In this document: positions 7,928-13,408 of the stretch, in pieces
Layout of the letters: each line of letters begins with the position of its first letter
Numbering within the stretch: position 1 is the stretch's first letter
Source: Acidobacteriota bacterium
GTDB lineage: Bacteria; Acidobacteriota; Terriglobia; 20CM-2-55-15
NCBI GenBank assembly: GCA_003222755.1
Contig: QHXA01000001.1
Span: 1-13,485, forward strand
Direction: 5' to 3'
Length of the DNA stretch: 13,485 nt
Position numbers and translations under genes: made by a program
Notes under the pieces: model-generated
The model's database searches: none
Seen by the model: only the letters and a program-made list of their open reading frames with translations
What the model was told of the DNA's origin: nothing

Positions 7928-8887
7928 TCAGTGGGCAATCGTGTCCTGCAAGGGCTGTATATAGCGCCCCAAAACAATGACTGCAAACCAAAGGATCAAT
8001 GAGACCCCGGCGAGGAGCTTGGCCGGCAGCGGCGCATCCTGGCCCGGCCCTACAGCCGCGCATTTGCGGAAAGCGCTCGTCAGATAAAACAGGCCTACGG
8101 TGGTGACGGCGAGCAATACAGCCACGATCTTCAGAACAAACGCGATGTCGTGGGTGTAAAACGTCGGCATACCAATGAAGGCCAGAAGGCCGGTCAGCAC
8201 ATTGATACCAAATCCGCCAAGTCCCCACGGGACGAGCTTGCTCAACGGAGCGATCGGCAGCTGCTTTGCAAAACCCAGCACGCGCAGGTTCAGCATTCCT
8301 ATCGTGCCGATCAACAGAACGAGACCTACGAAATGCAAATCCATCATGAACGCCCACCACCATTTGTTGGCGACCATCAGACGCGTGAACTTGGCTGGCG
8401 ATGGTTCAAAATAGGCGATCGTCTTTTCTGTGGCTGTCGCTTCCCGAGCGGACCGAACTTCCGAATGCCGAATTTCACCACCTGTATTCCCGGTTCTGGC
8501 CATAAGGGCAACCGTCACAAACGAAAAAACGAGAATGGCTATTGTGTTCCAGCGTGGCGGACTCGCCTTTCCATCGGACTGCCACAGCCCAATCACGGCT
8601 AGTGCACCGGTGATTTCCATGAACCACACGGCCAGCTCCGCCGCGCCCTCGTGCCTTTGAATCAGGGCGTTGGACACGCTGGGATCGTTCACCATTTTTT
8701 CGTGTGCGCCGACGCCGGTTATGAACGTCGGAATCGTCAAGAGAGCCATGAGCACAAAAAGGACAAGGCTGCTTCGCCACAGGTCCTCGGTTTTTACAAG
8801 GAACGAGATGACGAACAGTCCGACTCCGACGAGCGTACCGATGATCGGAAGGTGATTCAGCAAGAGGTGTAGGTGTGGAAAATCCAT
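7928..8887 (-). CDS. Eight-helix membrane protein: DUF2231-like half plus DUF6644-like half
   Basis: A 319-residue inner-membrane protein. The first half has about four helices (14-32, 40-60, 83-102, 114-131) and begins with histidine-rich FPHLHLLLNHLPIIG, with His80 (RHEGAAELAVW) and a GNTGGEIRH loop (133-141); this resembles DUF2231-type proteins. The second half has about four helices (177-204, 221-241, 248-270, 290-308) and aligns with the neighbouring gene product: DLHFVGLVLLIG then LRVLG, with a membrane histidine at 185. It appears to be a fusion of two small membrane domains. Function is unknown; haem or metal binding by the histidines is only a possibility. It starts 18 bp past the stop of the upstream gene without a clear ribosome-binding site, suggesting coupled translation. 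Confidence 0.85.
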   Translation of the reverse strand: MDFPHLHLLLNHLPIIGTLVGVGLFVISFLVKTEDLWRSSLVLFVLMALLTIPTFITGVGAHEKMVNDPSVSNALIQRHEGAAELAVWFMEITGALAVIGLWQSDGKASPPRWNTIAILVFSFVTVALMARTGNTGGEIRHSEVRSAREATATEKTIAYFEPSPAKFTRLMVANKWWWAFMMDLHFVGLVLLIGTIGMLNLRVLGFAKQLPIAPLSKLVPWGLGGFGINVLTGLLAFIGMPTFYTHDIAFVLKIVAVLLAVTTVGLFYLTSAFRKCAAVGPGQDAPLPAKLLAGVSLILWFAVIVLGRYIQPLQDTIAH

Positions 8888-8905
8888 ACTGAGCTCATCG
8901 TTCTC

Positions 8906-9421
8906 TTACTGACAGGGAACCTCGTATACAAGATAGCTGCAGGTGTATGCCAACAAGCGTCCAGTCGTAATGACTCCCAACCAAAGCACTAACGACCACA
9001 CAGCGAGCGTCTTGCCTCTGGCAAACATGGCTGCCTCACTGACGCTGGAATCATCGAACACTTGCCTTTTAATTCGCATCAAGGTCCATATCGCGAATCC
9101 GATGAGCGTCAGTTTGATGTAAAAATCCGGGTTCGTGAACGCCTTCGACGGGTACGCAAGCACCAGAAAAATACCCGATGTAAAATTCATTGCCAGGCCC
9201 AGCCACATCAGATTGAACCAGCTCCTCAATGGCGGCAGTGGAATATCGGAGGCCATACCAAGAAGACGTAAGTCGATTGCCGCGTTCGGACCTACCACCA
9301 ACGCCAGTCCTATCGTGTGAAAAGCAAGAATGAAGTAAAACCCGAAAACCGAGTCCGATTCTCGGAGCCACGTACTTAAACCAGACTGCTCGAGCGTATT
9401 CAGAAATAGGGGAACAGTCAA
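8906..9421 (-). CDS. DUF6644-like four-helix membrane protein
   Basis: A 171-residue membrane protein beginning at a TTG codon. Helices lie near 27-45, 68-90, 101-118 and 137-156. The first carries LAFHTIGLALVVG (32-44) with His35, followed 16 residues later by LRLLG (51-55), then IPLPPLRSW; this pattern fits the family I know as DUF6644, of unknown function, and the length is typical. The start is inferred: the frame is open back to an ATG at 9553, but a promoter -10 box overlaps the ATG at 9463, and a good Shine-Dalgarno GAGGTG sits six bases before TTG 9421. It is the first gene of a minus-strand unit and is divergent from the ankyrin gene at 9653. Confidence 0.82.
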   Translation of the reverse strand: MTVPLFLNTLEQSGLSTWLRESDSVFGFYFILAFHTIGLALVVGPNAAIDLRLLGMASDIPLPPLRSWFNLMWLGLAMNFTSGIFLVLAYPSKAFTNPDFYIKLTLIGFAIWTLMRIKRQVFDDSSVSEAAMFARGKTLAVWSLVLWLGVITTGRLLAYTCSYLVYEVPCQ

Positions 9422-9427
9422 ACTCCG

Positions 9428-9433
9428 CACCTC
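9428..9433 (-). promoter_or_regulatory. Ribosome-binding site that fixes a TTG start
   Basis: GAGGTG on the minus strand, six bases before TTG at 9421. None of the upstream in-frame ATG codons (9463, 9499, 9553) has a comparable site, so this decides the start of the DUF6644-like gene. Confidence 0.55.
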
Positions 9434-9461
9434 AATGCAACGTACAACTGATGTGCGCGGC

Positions 9462-9490
9462 ATTATGCCGAGAAGCGAGACAGGACGCAA
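9462..9490 (-). promoter_or_regulatory. Promoter for the minus-strand membrane/secreted gene unit
   Basis: On the minus strand, TTGCGT (9485-9490), a 17-base spacer and CATAAT (9462-9467; five of six to TATAAT). Transcription would begin near 9455, about 34 bases before the TTG start at 9421. The -35 box is weak beyond TTG. Confidence 0.45.
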
Positions 9491-9568
9491 ATCATGCATC
9501 GGGGGCAACAAGTTTTTTGCCGGTAACCCACGCCATCTGTAGTTGGCCGGCATTCGCGAAGATTTTTA

Positions 9569-9597
9569 TTGTCAATCACCAATCAGGGTGGTACACG
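9569..9597 (+). promoter_or_regulatory. Candidate promoter for the ankyrin gene
   Basis: TTGTCA (9569-9574), a 17-base spacer and TACACG (9592-9597). The -35 is good (five of six), the -10 weak (three of six). It lies about 55 bases upstream of the ATG at 9653, back to back with the minus-strand promoter at 9462-9490. Confidence 0.3.
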
Positions 9598-9652
9598 TCA
9601 ATTCAAACTCCTGAAAATCTTATCGGCAGTAATCGGTCTGAGGAGGCAACAG

Positions 9653-11365
9653 ATGCATATGAGACGCGTAGCCGGGTGCTGTATGGTGACGTTGCTGTCG
9701 GTCGCTAGCCTTCACGCGGCCAGTGCTGATCTGGCAGACGCAGTCATGAAAGGGAATAAGGCGGCTGTTCGTGCGTTGCTGCAGAAAAAGGCAGATGTCA
9801 ATGCAGCGCAAACCGACGGCACTACGGCGCTCCATTGGGCCGTGCGTTTGGATGACCTGGAAACTGCGGAACTACTCATTCGCTCCGGCGCAAATGTGTC
9901 CGCCCCGACGCGCGCCGGCGCCACGCCGCTTCAGCTCGCCGCCATTAATGGGAATGCGGCCATGATCGAAAAACTCATCAAGGCTGGAGCAGACCCGAAT
10001 GCGCCGCTGACGAAATATGGAGACACCACGCTCATGATGGCCGCGCGCACCGGAAAGCCCGAAGCGATGAAGGCGCTATTAGACAATGGAGCACAGATCA
10101 ATGCGACAGAGACCTGGGGCGGTACGAGCGCCTTGATGTGGGCCGTTTCCGAGAGCCATCCCGATGCTGTCAAGTTGCTCATCGACCGCGGCGCGAATGC
10201 GAATATTCGTTCAAAGATTGTTCCGTCGGAAGGCCGCCGCGGGGGCTCGACCTCAAATTCCAGCGTCACAAGCTTGCCGCGCGATCCCCAGCCTGGCGAA
10301 AAGCCGAAGAAGGATTATTACGGCGGGTTCACACCGTTGCATTTTGCCGTTCGGCAAGCAGACATGGAATCTACGCGCGTTTTGGTCGCGGCTGGCGCGG
10401 ATGTGAATGCGACCACGGCTGACGGGAAAGGTTCGCTAGAGCTGGCAATCTACAATGGCAATTACGAAATTGCTTCGTTTCTGATCGACAGCAAAGCAAA
10501 GGTGAATCATGCCGACGCCGAGGGCTTCACGCCGCTATTCTGGGCCGTGGATCGCCGCAATATGGAAACCAATCCGGGTATGCCGTGGATGGTGACCTCC
10601 GATCCTCTTCCCCTGATCAAGAAACTTCTGGCCGCCGGAGCGGATCCGAACGCGTTCGTCGACAACATTCCAACGTCCCGTAGATCCGCGCTGAATTTGA
10701 CACCGCGGACCACGTTCGCTACAGCGTTGGGGCGCGCGGCATTTTCCGCCGATATGGAACTGGTCCGACTCCTCCTGTCTCACGGCGCTGATCCTAACAT
10801 TGTGTCCAGCCACAACGAGACGGCGCTCATGCAAGCCGCAGGATATGCGTGGATCGATGGCTACAGCAGGGGAAAATCCAACGCCGAAAGGTTGGAAGTC
10901 ATCAAACTGCTCGTGAACCTTGGAGCCAAAGTGAATGCGGCCGACGATGCCGGCATTACGGCGCTGATGAGTGCTGGGAATTTCGGCGATACCGCGATCA
11001 TACAGTACCTCGTGGATGTAGGCGCTGATTTGGGAGCTCATGACTTGGGAAAAAAGAATGATGGACAATTCGGTGGAAGCATCGAGCCGCTGATGGCGAT
11101 CGACTATGCAATAGGTGTAGGGACCTTCCGGCCGAACAACTCGATCGTCCTCCAGGAAAAAGCGGTAGAACTCATGATGCGGCTCATGAAGGAAAAGGGA
11201 ATTAAACACACCACTTCAGAATGCACCTTGAGAGGATTTACCTGTGGCGACGTCGATCCCATGGGTGCTTCGGCAGCGGAGATAGCTAAGGTCAGAGCGA
11301 TAGCGATCGGACACCAGGTCGAGGGCATCACTGGAGGCTTGGGACAGACTCAAAGCCAGAAGTAG
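9653..11365 (+). CDS. Exported ankyrin-repeat protein
   Basis: A 570-residue protein with a signal peptide (1-25, HAASA|D) followed by ankyrin repeats from about 27 to 465. Typical units are GTTALHWAVRLDDLETAELL (56-75), GATPLQLAAINGN, GDTTLMMAARTGK, GGTSALMWAVSES, GGFTPLHFAVRQAD (224-237), GFTPLFWAVD and AGITALMSAGNFGD (433-446), with linkers such as SGANV, AGADPN and LGAKVNAA. A 35-residue polar insertion (about 188-222, GGSTSNSSV...GEKPKK) interrupts the array. The C-terminal tail holds Cys524 and Cys531 (CTLRGFTC), a likely disulphide that fits export. Ankyrin repeats bind proteins; no enzyme domain is seen. ATG 9653 is chosen because AGGAGG lies six bases upstream; an open frame back to 9569 would hide the signal peptide. 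The partner is unknown, but the divergent and convergent neighbours are all envelope proteins. Confidence 0.93.
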   Translation: MHMRRVAGCCMVTLLSVASLHAASADLADAVMKGNKAAVRALLQKKADVNAAQTDGTTALHWAVRLDDLETAELLIRSGANVSAPTRAGATPLQLAAINGNAAMIEKLIKAGADPNAPLTKYGDTTLMMAARTGKPEAMKALLDNGAQINATETWGGTSALMWAVSESHPDAVKLLIDRGANANIRSKIVPSEGRRGGSTSNSSVTSLPRDPQPGEKPKKDYYGGFTPLHFAVRQADMESTRVLVAAGADVNATTADGKGSLELAIYNGNYEIASFLIDSKAKVNHADAEGFTPLFWAVDRRNMETNPGMPWMVTSDPLPLIKKLLAAGADPNAFVDNIPTSRRSALNLTPRTTFATALGRAAFSADMELVRLLLSHGADPNIVSSHNETALMQAAGYAWIDGYSRGKSNAERLEVIKLLVNLGAKVNAADDAGITALMSAGNFGDTAIIQYLVDVGADLGAHDLGKKNDGQFGGSIEPLMAIDYAIGVGTFRPNNSIVLQEKAVELMMRLMKEKGIKHTTSECTLRGFTCGDVDPMGASAAEIAKVRAIAIGHQVEGITGGLGQTQSQK

Positions 11366-11388
11366 GCGCCGCTTTAGTCGGCGCTTAC
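11362..11388. terminator. Shared bidirectional hairpin between two convergent genes
   Basis: The core GCGCCG (11366-11371) pairs with CGGCGC (11379-11384) around a seven-base loop, and the stem extends to 11362-11388 with one G-T wobble. The hairpin covers the TAG of the ankyrin gene (11363-11365), the 19-bp gap, and the TAA of the cytochrome gene (11385-11387). No T-run of length follows on either strand, so it may block read-through or protect 3' ends rather than act as a classical terminator. Confidence 0.5.
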
Positions 11389-12158
11389 GGCCCACACGCC
11401 GGATCGAGCATTTCAATCGAAGTCAAATTAATGCGCTCGGCCTTTGGCTGTCGGACCAGGTAACCTTTCGCTTGCATCTTCTGTCCCTTGTGCGAGTCGG
11501 GTGCGAAATCGGGGATGGCTTCCAAATCTGCGAGCCGGAAGATCAGAGTGCCCAACAGCTTTTGCGATGAAGCGCTCCGTTCCGCAGGAGTCGATGTGGT
11601 CGATCGCCGGGTTCGGGCAGGTTCGATTGCGTTAAATAAAATCCAGACGCCATCGCGGGTTTGGGACAGGCAACCGACAGTCATAACCAGCGAGCCATCC
11701 GGCACGGGCTGCGGTCCATTCTTTCCAACAAGCATGACCTTTCCGACGAGATCGGGCGTGAGGTCATTCGCCCCAGTGCGATACCCATTCGTTTTCAAAA
11801 TGTGAGTGAGTATATCGAGATAGTCGGTATCCGGTATTCGTTTGGCATCCGCGGCCCGGCCCAGCGGCATGTTTTCCCTCATGAAATTGTAGATCGTGTC
11901 CAGCATGTCTTCACGCCAGCGTTCAAGGAAGTGATTGCCGGTGAGCTCCGGAGCGGAAACTCCCTCAAGAGTATCGCCGTGACAAACGCTGCAGTGCGCC
12001 GTGTAGGCGGCCTGGCCGCGCTTCGCTTGCGCTTCCGAGAAAACGCCATCCAACACGGTATTGCCAGTTGTCTGCAACTGCGCCTGAACTGCCGGTCTGC
12101 ACAACACCAGGAAAGTGAAGCAGAAGAGTGCTGCTTGTCTCAGCATATACATCACCAT
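11385..12158 (-). CDS. Exported c-type cytochrome with an extra C-terminal domain
   Basis: A 257-residue exported monohaem cytochrome. Residues 1-26 are a signal peptide. The cytochrome domain spans about 43-122: KRGQAAYTAHCSVCHG carries the haem-binding CxxCH (56-60), and Met97 in ENMPLG is the likely distal ligand. The haem would be attached in the periplasm. A second domain (about 135-257), beginning KVMLVGKNGPQ and containing GCLSQTRDGVWILFNAIEP, KGYLVRQP and RINLTSIEM, is beta-rich and OB-like; it ends with Cys255, which could pair with Cys163. Its role is unknown. The frame is open back to 12230, but the first ATG (12158) begins a normal signal peptide and follows a TATAAC box by about 36 bases; no strong ribosome-binding site is seen, and ATGs at 12152 and 12146 are alternatives. 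It is convergent with the ankyrin gene. Confidence 0.9.
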   Translation of the reverse strand: MVMYMLRQAALFCFTFLVLCRPAVQAQLQTTGNTVLDGVFSEAQAKRGQAAYTAHCSVCHGDTLEGVSAPELTGNHFLERWREDMLDTIYNFMRENMPLGRAADAKRIPDTDYLDILTHILKTNGYRTGANDLTPDLVGKVMLVGKNGPQPVPDGSLVMTVGCLSQTRDGVWILFNAIEPARTRRSTTSTPAERSASSQKLLGTLIFRLADLEAIPDFAPDSHKGQKMQAKGYLVRQPKAERINLTSIEMLDPACGP

Positions 12159-12200
12159 ATAACGAACTGCTAAGCACCCACCTCTCGGTACTCGATTGGC

Positions 12201-12229
12201 GTTATACTGCGCGAGTCCACCCCCGAACA
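12201..12229 (-). promoter_or_regulatory. Candidate promoter for the cytochrome gene
   Basis: TATAAC (12201-12206 on the minus strand, five of six) lies 43 bases upstream of the ATG at 12158. The six bases 17 positions further upstream (TGTTCG, 12224-12229) are a poor -35 box, so an activator may be needed. It is close to the left edge of the broken receptor gene. Confidence 0.3.
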
Positions 12230-12625
12230 CAATACGAATTTGAGCGGCGCACGCCTATCTTTAAAATCCTTTCGGGTGGATACGTGAGCATCATCACCAG
12301 TTCGTACATCGCGTTGACCGGCATTGCCAATCCGCACGTGAACCGCGTCTTACCGAATGCGTATGGTGACAGATCCGGTACGAATTATCTAAATCCGGCC
12401 GCGTTCGCGCTGCCAATCGCTGGCACACTTGGAAATGTCGCCTCCAATAGCGTTGCGGAGCCCGGCACTTGGCAGTTCGACATGGCCGTATCAAGAACCT
12501 TCCAATTGCGCGAAGGGCAAAGAATCGAATTCCGAGCTGAGGCGTTCAACGTTGAACAGCTTCCGCATGGACCCGAGTAAACTGACGGTAAATTTCAATA
12601 GCGGCACTTTCGGTCAAGTCACAGG

Positions 12626-12632
12626 TGCCCTG
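12626..12632. repeat. Left 7-bp target-site duplication
   Basis: TGCCCTG directly left of the element; an identical copy at 12856-12862 lies directly right of it. Removing the element and one copy gives the in-frame receptor sequence GQVTGAL-DPRIMQFALKYFF. Confidence 0.8.
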
Positions 12633-12709
12633 CCGAAGTTTGATGTCCAGGATGGCGGATTTTGAAATCTGACCAATTCTCAATTCCCAATTCTCAATTC
12701 TCATCCGAG
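12633..12709 (+). repeat. Left arm of the element's inverted repeat
   Basis: 77 bases, inverted relative to 12782-12855. The arm includes four tandem heptamers at 12675-12702. Confidence 0.85.
12675..12702 (+). repeat. Tandem heptamers (AATTCYC x4) inside the left arm
   Basis: AATTCTC, AATTCCC, AATTCTC, AATTCTC run head to tail. The right arm carries three inverted copies (GAGAATT, GGGAATT, GAGAATT, 12796-12816) with the fourth position diverged. The order of the CTC and CCC variants is conserved between arms. Confidence 0.8.
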
Positions 12710-12781
12710 CAGGAGCGGGTTTGGGAATGCGCGCGAGTTCTGTACGGCCAGCAGGGTTTACTGTCAGCGCTCGCGCTTCCC

Positions 12782-12855
12782 CTCGGATGATCAATGAGAA
12801 TTGGGAATTGAGAATTGGTCAGATTTCGCCCGAGATCCTGGACACCAAACTTCGG
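12782..12855 (-). repeat. Right arm of the element's inverted repeat
   Basis: 74 bases, the inverted partner of 12633-12709. It is three bases shorter in the variable patch next to the 21-base terminal repeat. Confidence 0.85.
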
Positions 12856-12862
12856 TGCCCTG
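12856..12862. repeat. Right 7-bp target-site duplication
   Basis: TGCCCTG, identical to 12626-12632. The receptor frame resumes in the next base with GAT CCG AGG (DPR). Confidence 0.8.
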
Positions 12863-12912
12863 GATCCGAGGATCATGCAGTTCGCGTTGAAGTACTTCTT
12901 CTGAATTCAAAC

Positions 12913-12942
12913 TTGACGGTGTCCGGCTTCTGGCGATTAAAT
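12913..12942 (+). promoter_or_regulatory. Candidate promoter for the right-hand DUF6152 gene
   Basis: TTGACG (12913-12918, five of six), an 18-base spacer and TTAAAT (12937-12942, four of six), starting nine bases past the stop of the broken receptor. A 13-base palindrome ATTCG-TTG-CGAAT (12951-12963) and two 9-base direct repeats (TCGGAATAA, TCGGAATTA, 12963-12980) follow at about the transcription start and leader; they could be operator sites. Confidence 0.4.
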
Positions 12943-12991
12943 GCAACAATATTCGTTGCGAATCGGAATAATCGGAATTAGGAGGTGCGAG

Positions 12992-13408
12992 GTGAGACCT
13001 TGGCTCAACGGCGCAATGACCACTCTGATTGTGCTCGTTCTATTCACGGGAGCCGTCGGCGTAGCATCAGCTCACCATGGACGAGCAGGCTACGGCAATG
13101 AGATCAGTACGATGAAGGGCGTTGTTACCTCAGTGGAATGGAAGAACCCCCACGTCTTTCTTAACTTCAATGTCACCGACGCTCAAGGAGAAGTCGTGCA
13201 TTGGGTGGGCGAACTATCTTCCCCGTCCACGATGCTGGCTGCCGGCATGAGTCGAACCACACTCAAACCCGGAGATGAGATCGTCATTAAGGGCAAGGGA
13301 GGCAAAGCCGGAGTATCAGTGATTCTGATCGATTCCATCACGAAGGATGGCAAGCCGGTGGTTGGCGATCCCAACTTGGAAGGCCGCTTCATCAACGACA
13401 CTCGCTGA
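12992..13408 (+). CDS. DUF6152-type secreted protein, second copy
   Basis: A 138-residue exported protein starting with GTG at 12992; AGGAGG at 12980-12985 lies six bases before it, so the upstream in-frame ATG at 12941 is not used. The signal peptide is 1-27 (TTLIVLVLFTGAVGVASA). As in the protein at 7442-7852, the predicted mature chain starts His-His (28-29), then GVVTSVEWKNPHVFLNFNV (43-61) with the NPH motif, HWVGELSSPSTMLAAG, and LKPGDEIVIKGKGGKAG. The C-terminal tail (GDPNLEGRFI) differs. The two copies share the architecture but are clearly diverged, so this is not a recent duplication. It lies just downstream of the broken receptor, and was perhaps originally its partner gene. Confidence 0.9.
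   Translation: MRPWLNGAMTTLIVLVLFTGAVGVASAHHGRAGYGNEISTMKGVVTSVEWKNPHVFLNFNVTDAQGEVVHWVGELSSPSTMLAAGMSRTTLKPGDEIVIKGKGGKAGVSVILIDSITKDGKPVVGDPNLEGRFINDTR

Larger units (their letters stand above)
12633..12855. mobile_element. MITE-like inverted-repeat element, 223 bp, non-coding
   Basis: The ends are inverted copies: CCGAAGTTTGATGTCCAGG on the left, and on the right the reverse complement of CCGAAGTTTGGTGTCCAGG. The arms, 12633-12709 and 12782-12855, are near-perfect inverted repeats: 20 of 21 outer bases, a variable 7-10 base patch, 33 identical bases, then 10 of 13. The 72-bp centre holds a further imperfect inverted pair (GGGAA..GCGCGAG and CTCGCGC.TTCCC), so the whole strand can fold into one long hairpin. 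It has no credible gene and could only move with a transposase supplied elsewhere. The 7-bp direct repeats on both sides and the clean interruption of a receptor gene mark it as a real insertion. The family is not recognised. Confidence 0.85.
12245..12904 (+). pseudogene. C-terminal remnant of a third TonB-dependent receptor, frameshifted and interrupted
   Basis: From about 12260 the translation reads as the end of an Oar-like receptor: SGGYVSIITSSYIALTGIAN, RVLPNAYGDRSGTNYLNPAA, PGTWQFDMAVSRTFQLREGQ and RIEFRAEAFN. At about 12551-12560 the frame breaks; the next frame continues SFRMD...VNFNSGTFGQVTGAL. Intact relatives have FNVTNSFRM here, so loss of two bases is the simplest explanation. 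At 12633 the gene is cut by a 223-bp inverted-repeat element. Beyond the second copy of its 7-bp direct repeat, the reading resumes from 12863 as DPRIMQFALKYFF and a TGA at 12902-12904, a standard receptor C-terminus. The N-terminal domain, plug and most of the barrel are absent, so the gene was also truncated on its left. The left boundary is approximate. No product with function is expected. Confidence 0.9.

Noticed and set aside
9422..9553. Longer version of the DUF6644-like protein from the ATG at 9553 or 9463
   Set aside because: No ribosome-binding site at these codons, and a promoter overlaps the ATG at 9463. The extra residues do not fit the family start.
11965..12177. Alternative-frame minus-strand frame starting with a GTG near 12177
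   Set aside because: It overlaps the cytochrome gene, whose haem motif and signal peptide are in another frame.
12633..12855. A complete insertion sequence
   Set aside because: The element is too short for a transposase and no open frame in it resembles one.
12546..12981. Open frames through the inverted-repeat element, reading ENWELRIGQIS-like peptides on both strands
   Set aside because: The repeated peptides come from the heptamer arrays in the arms, not from a gene.
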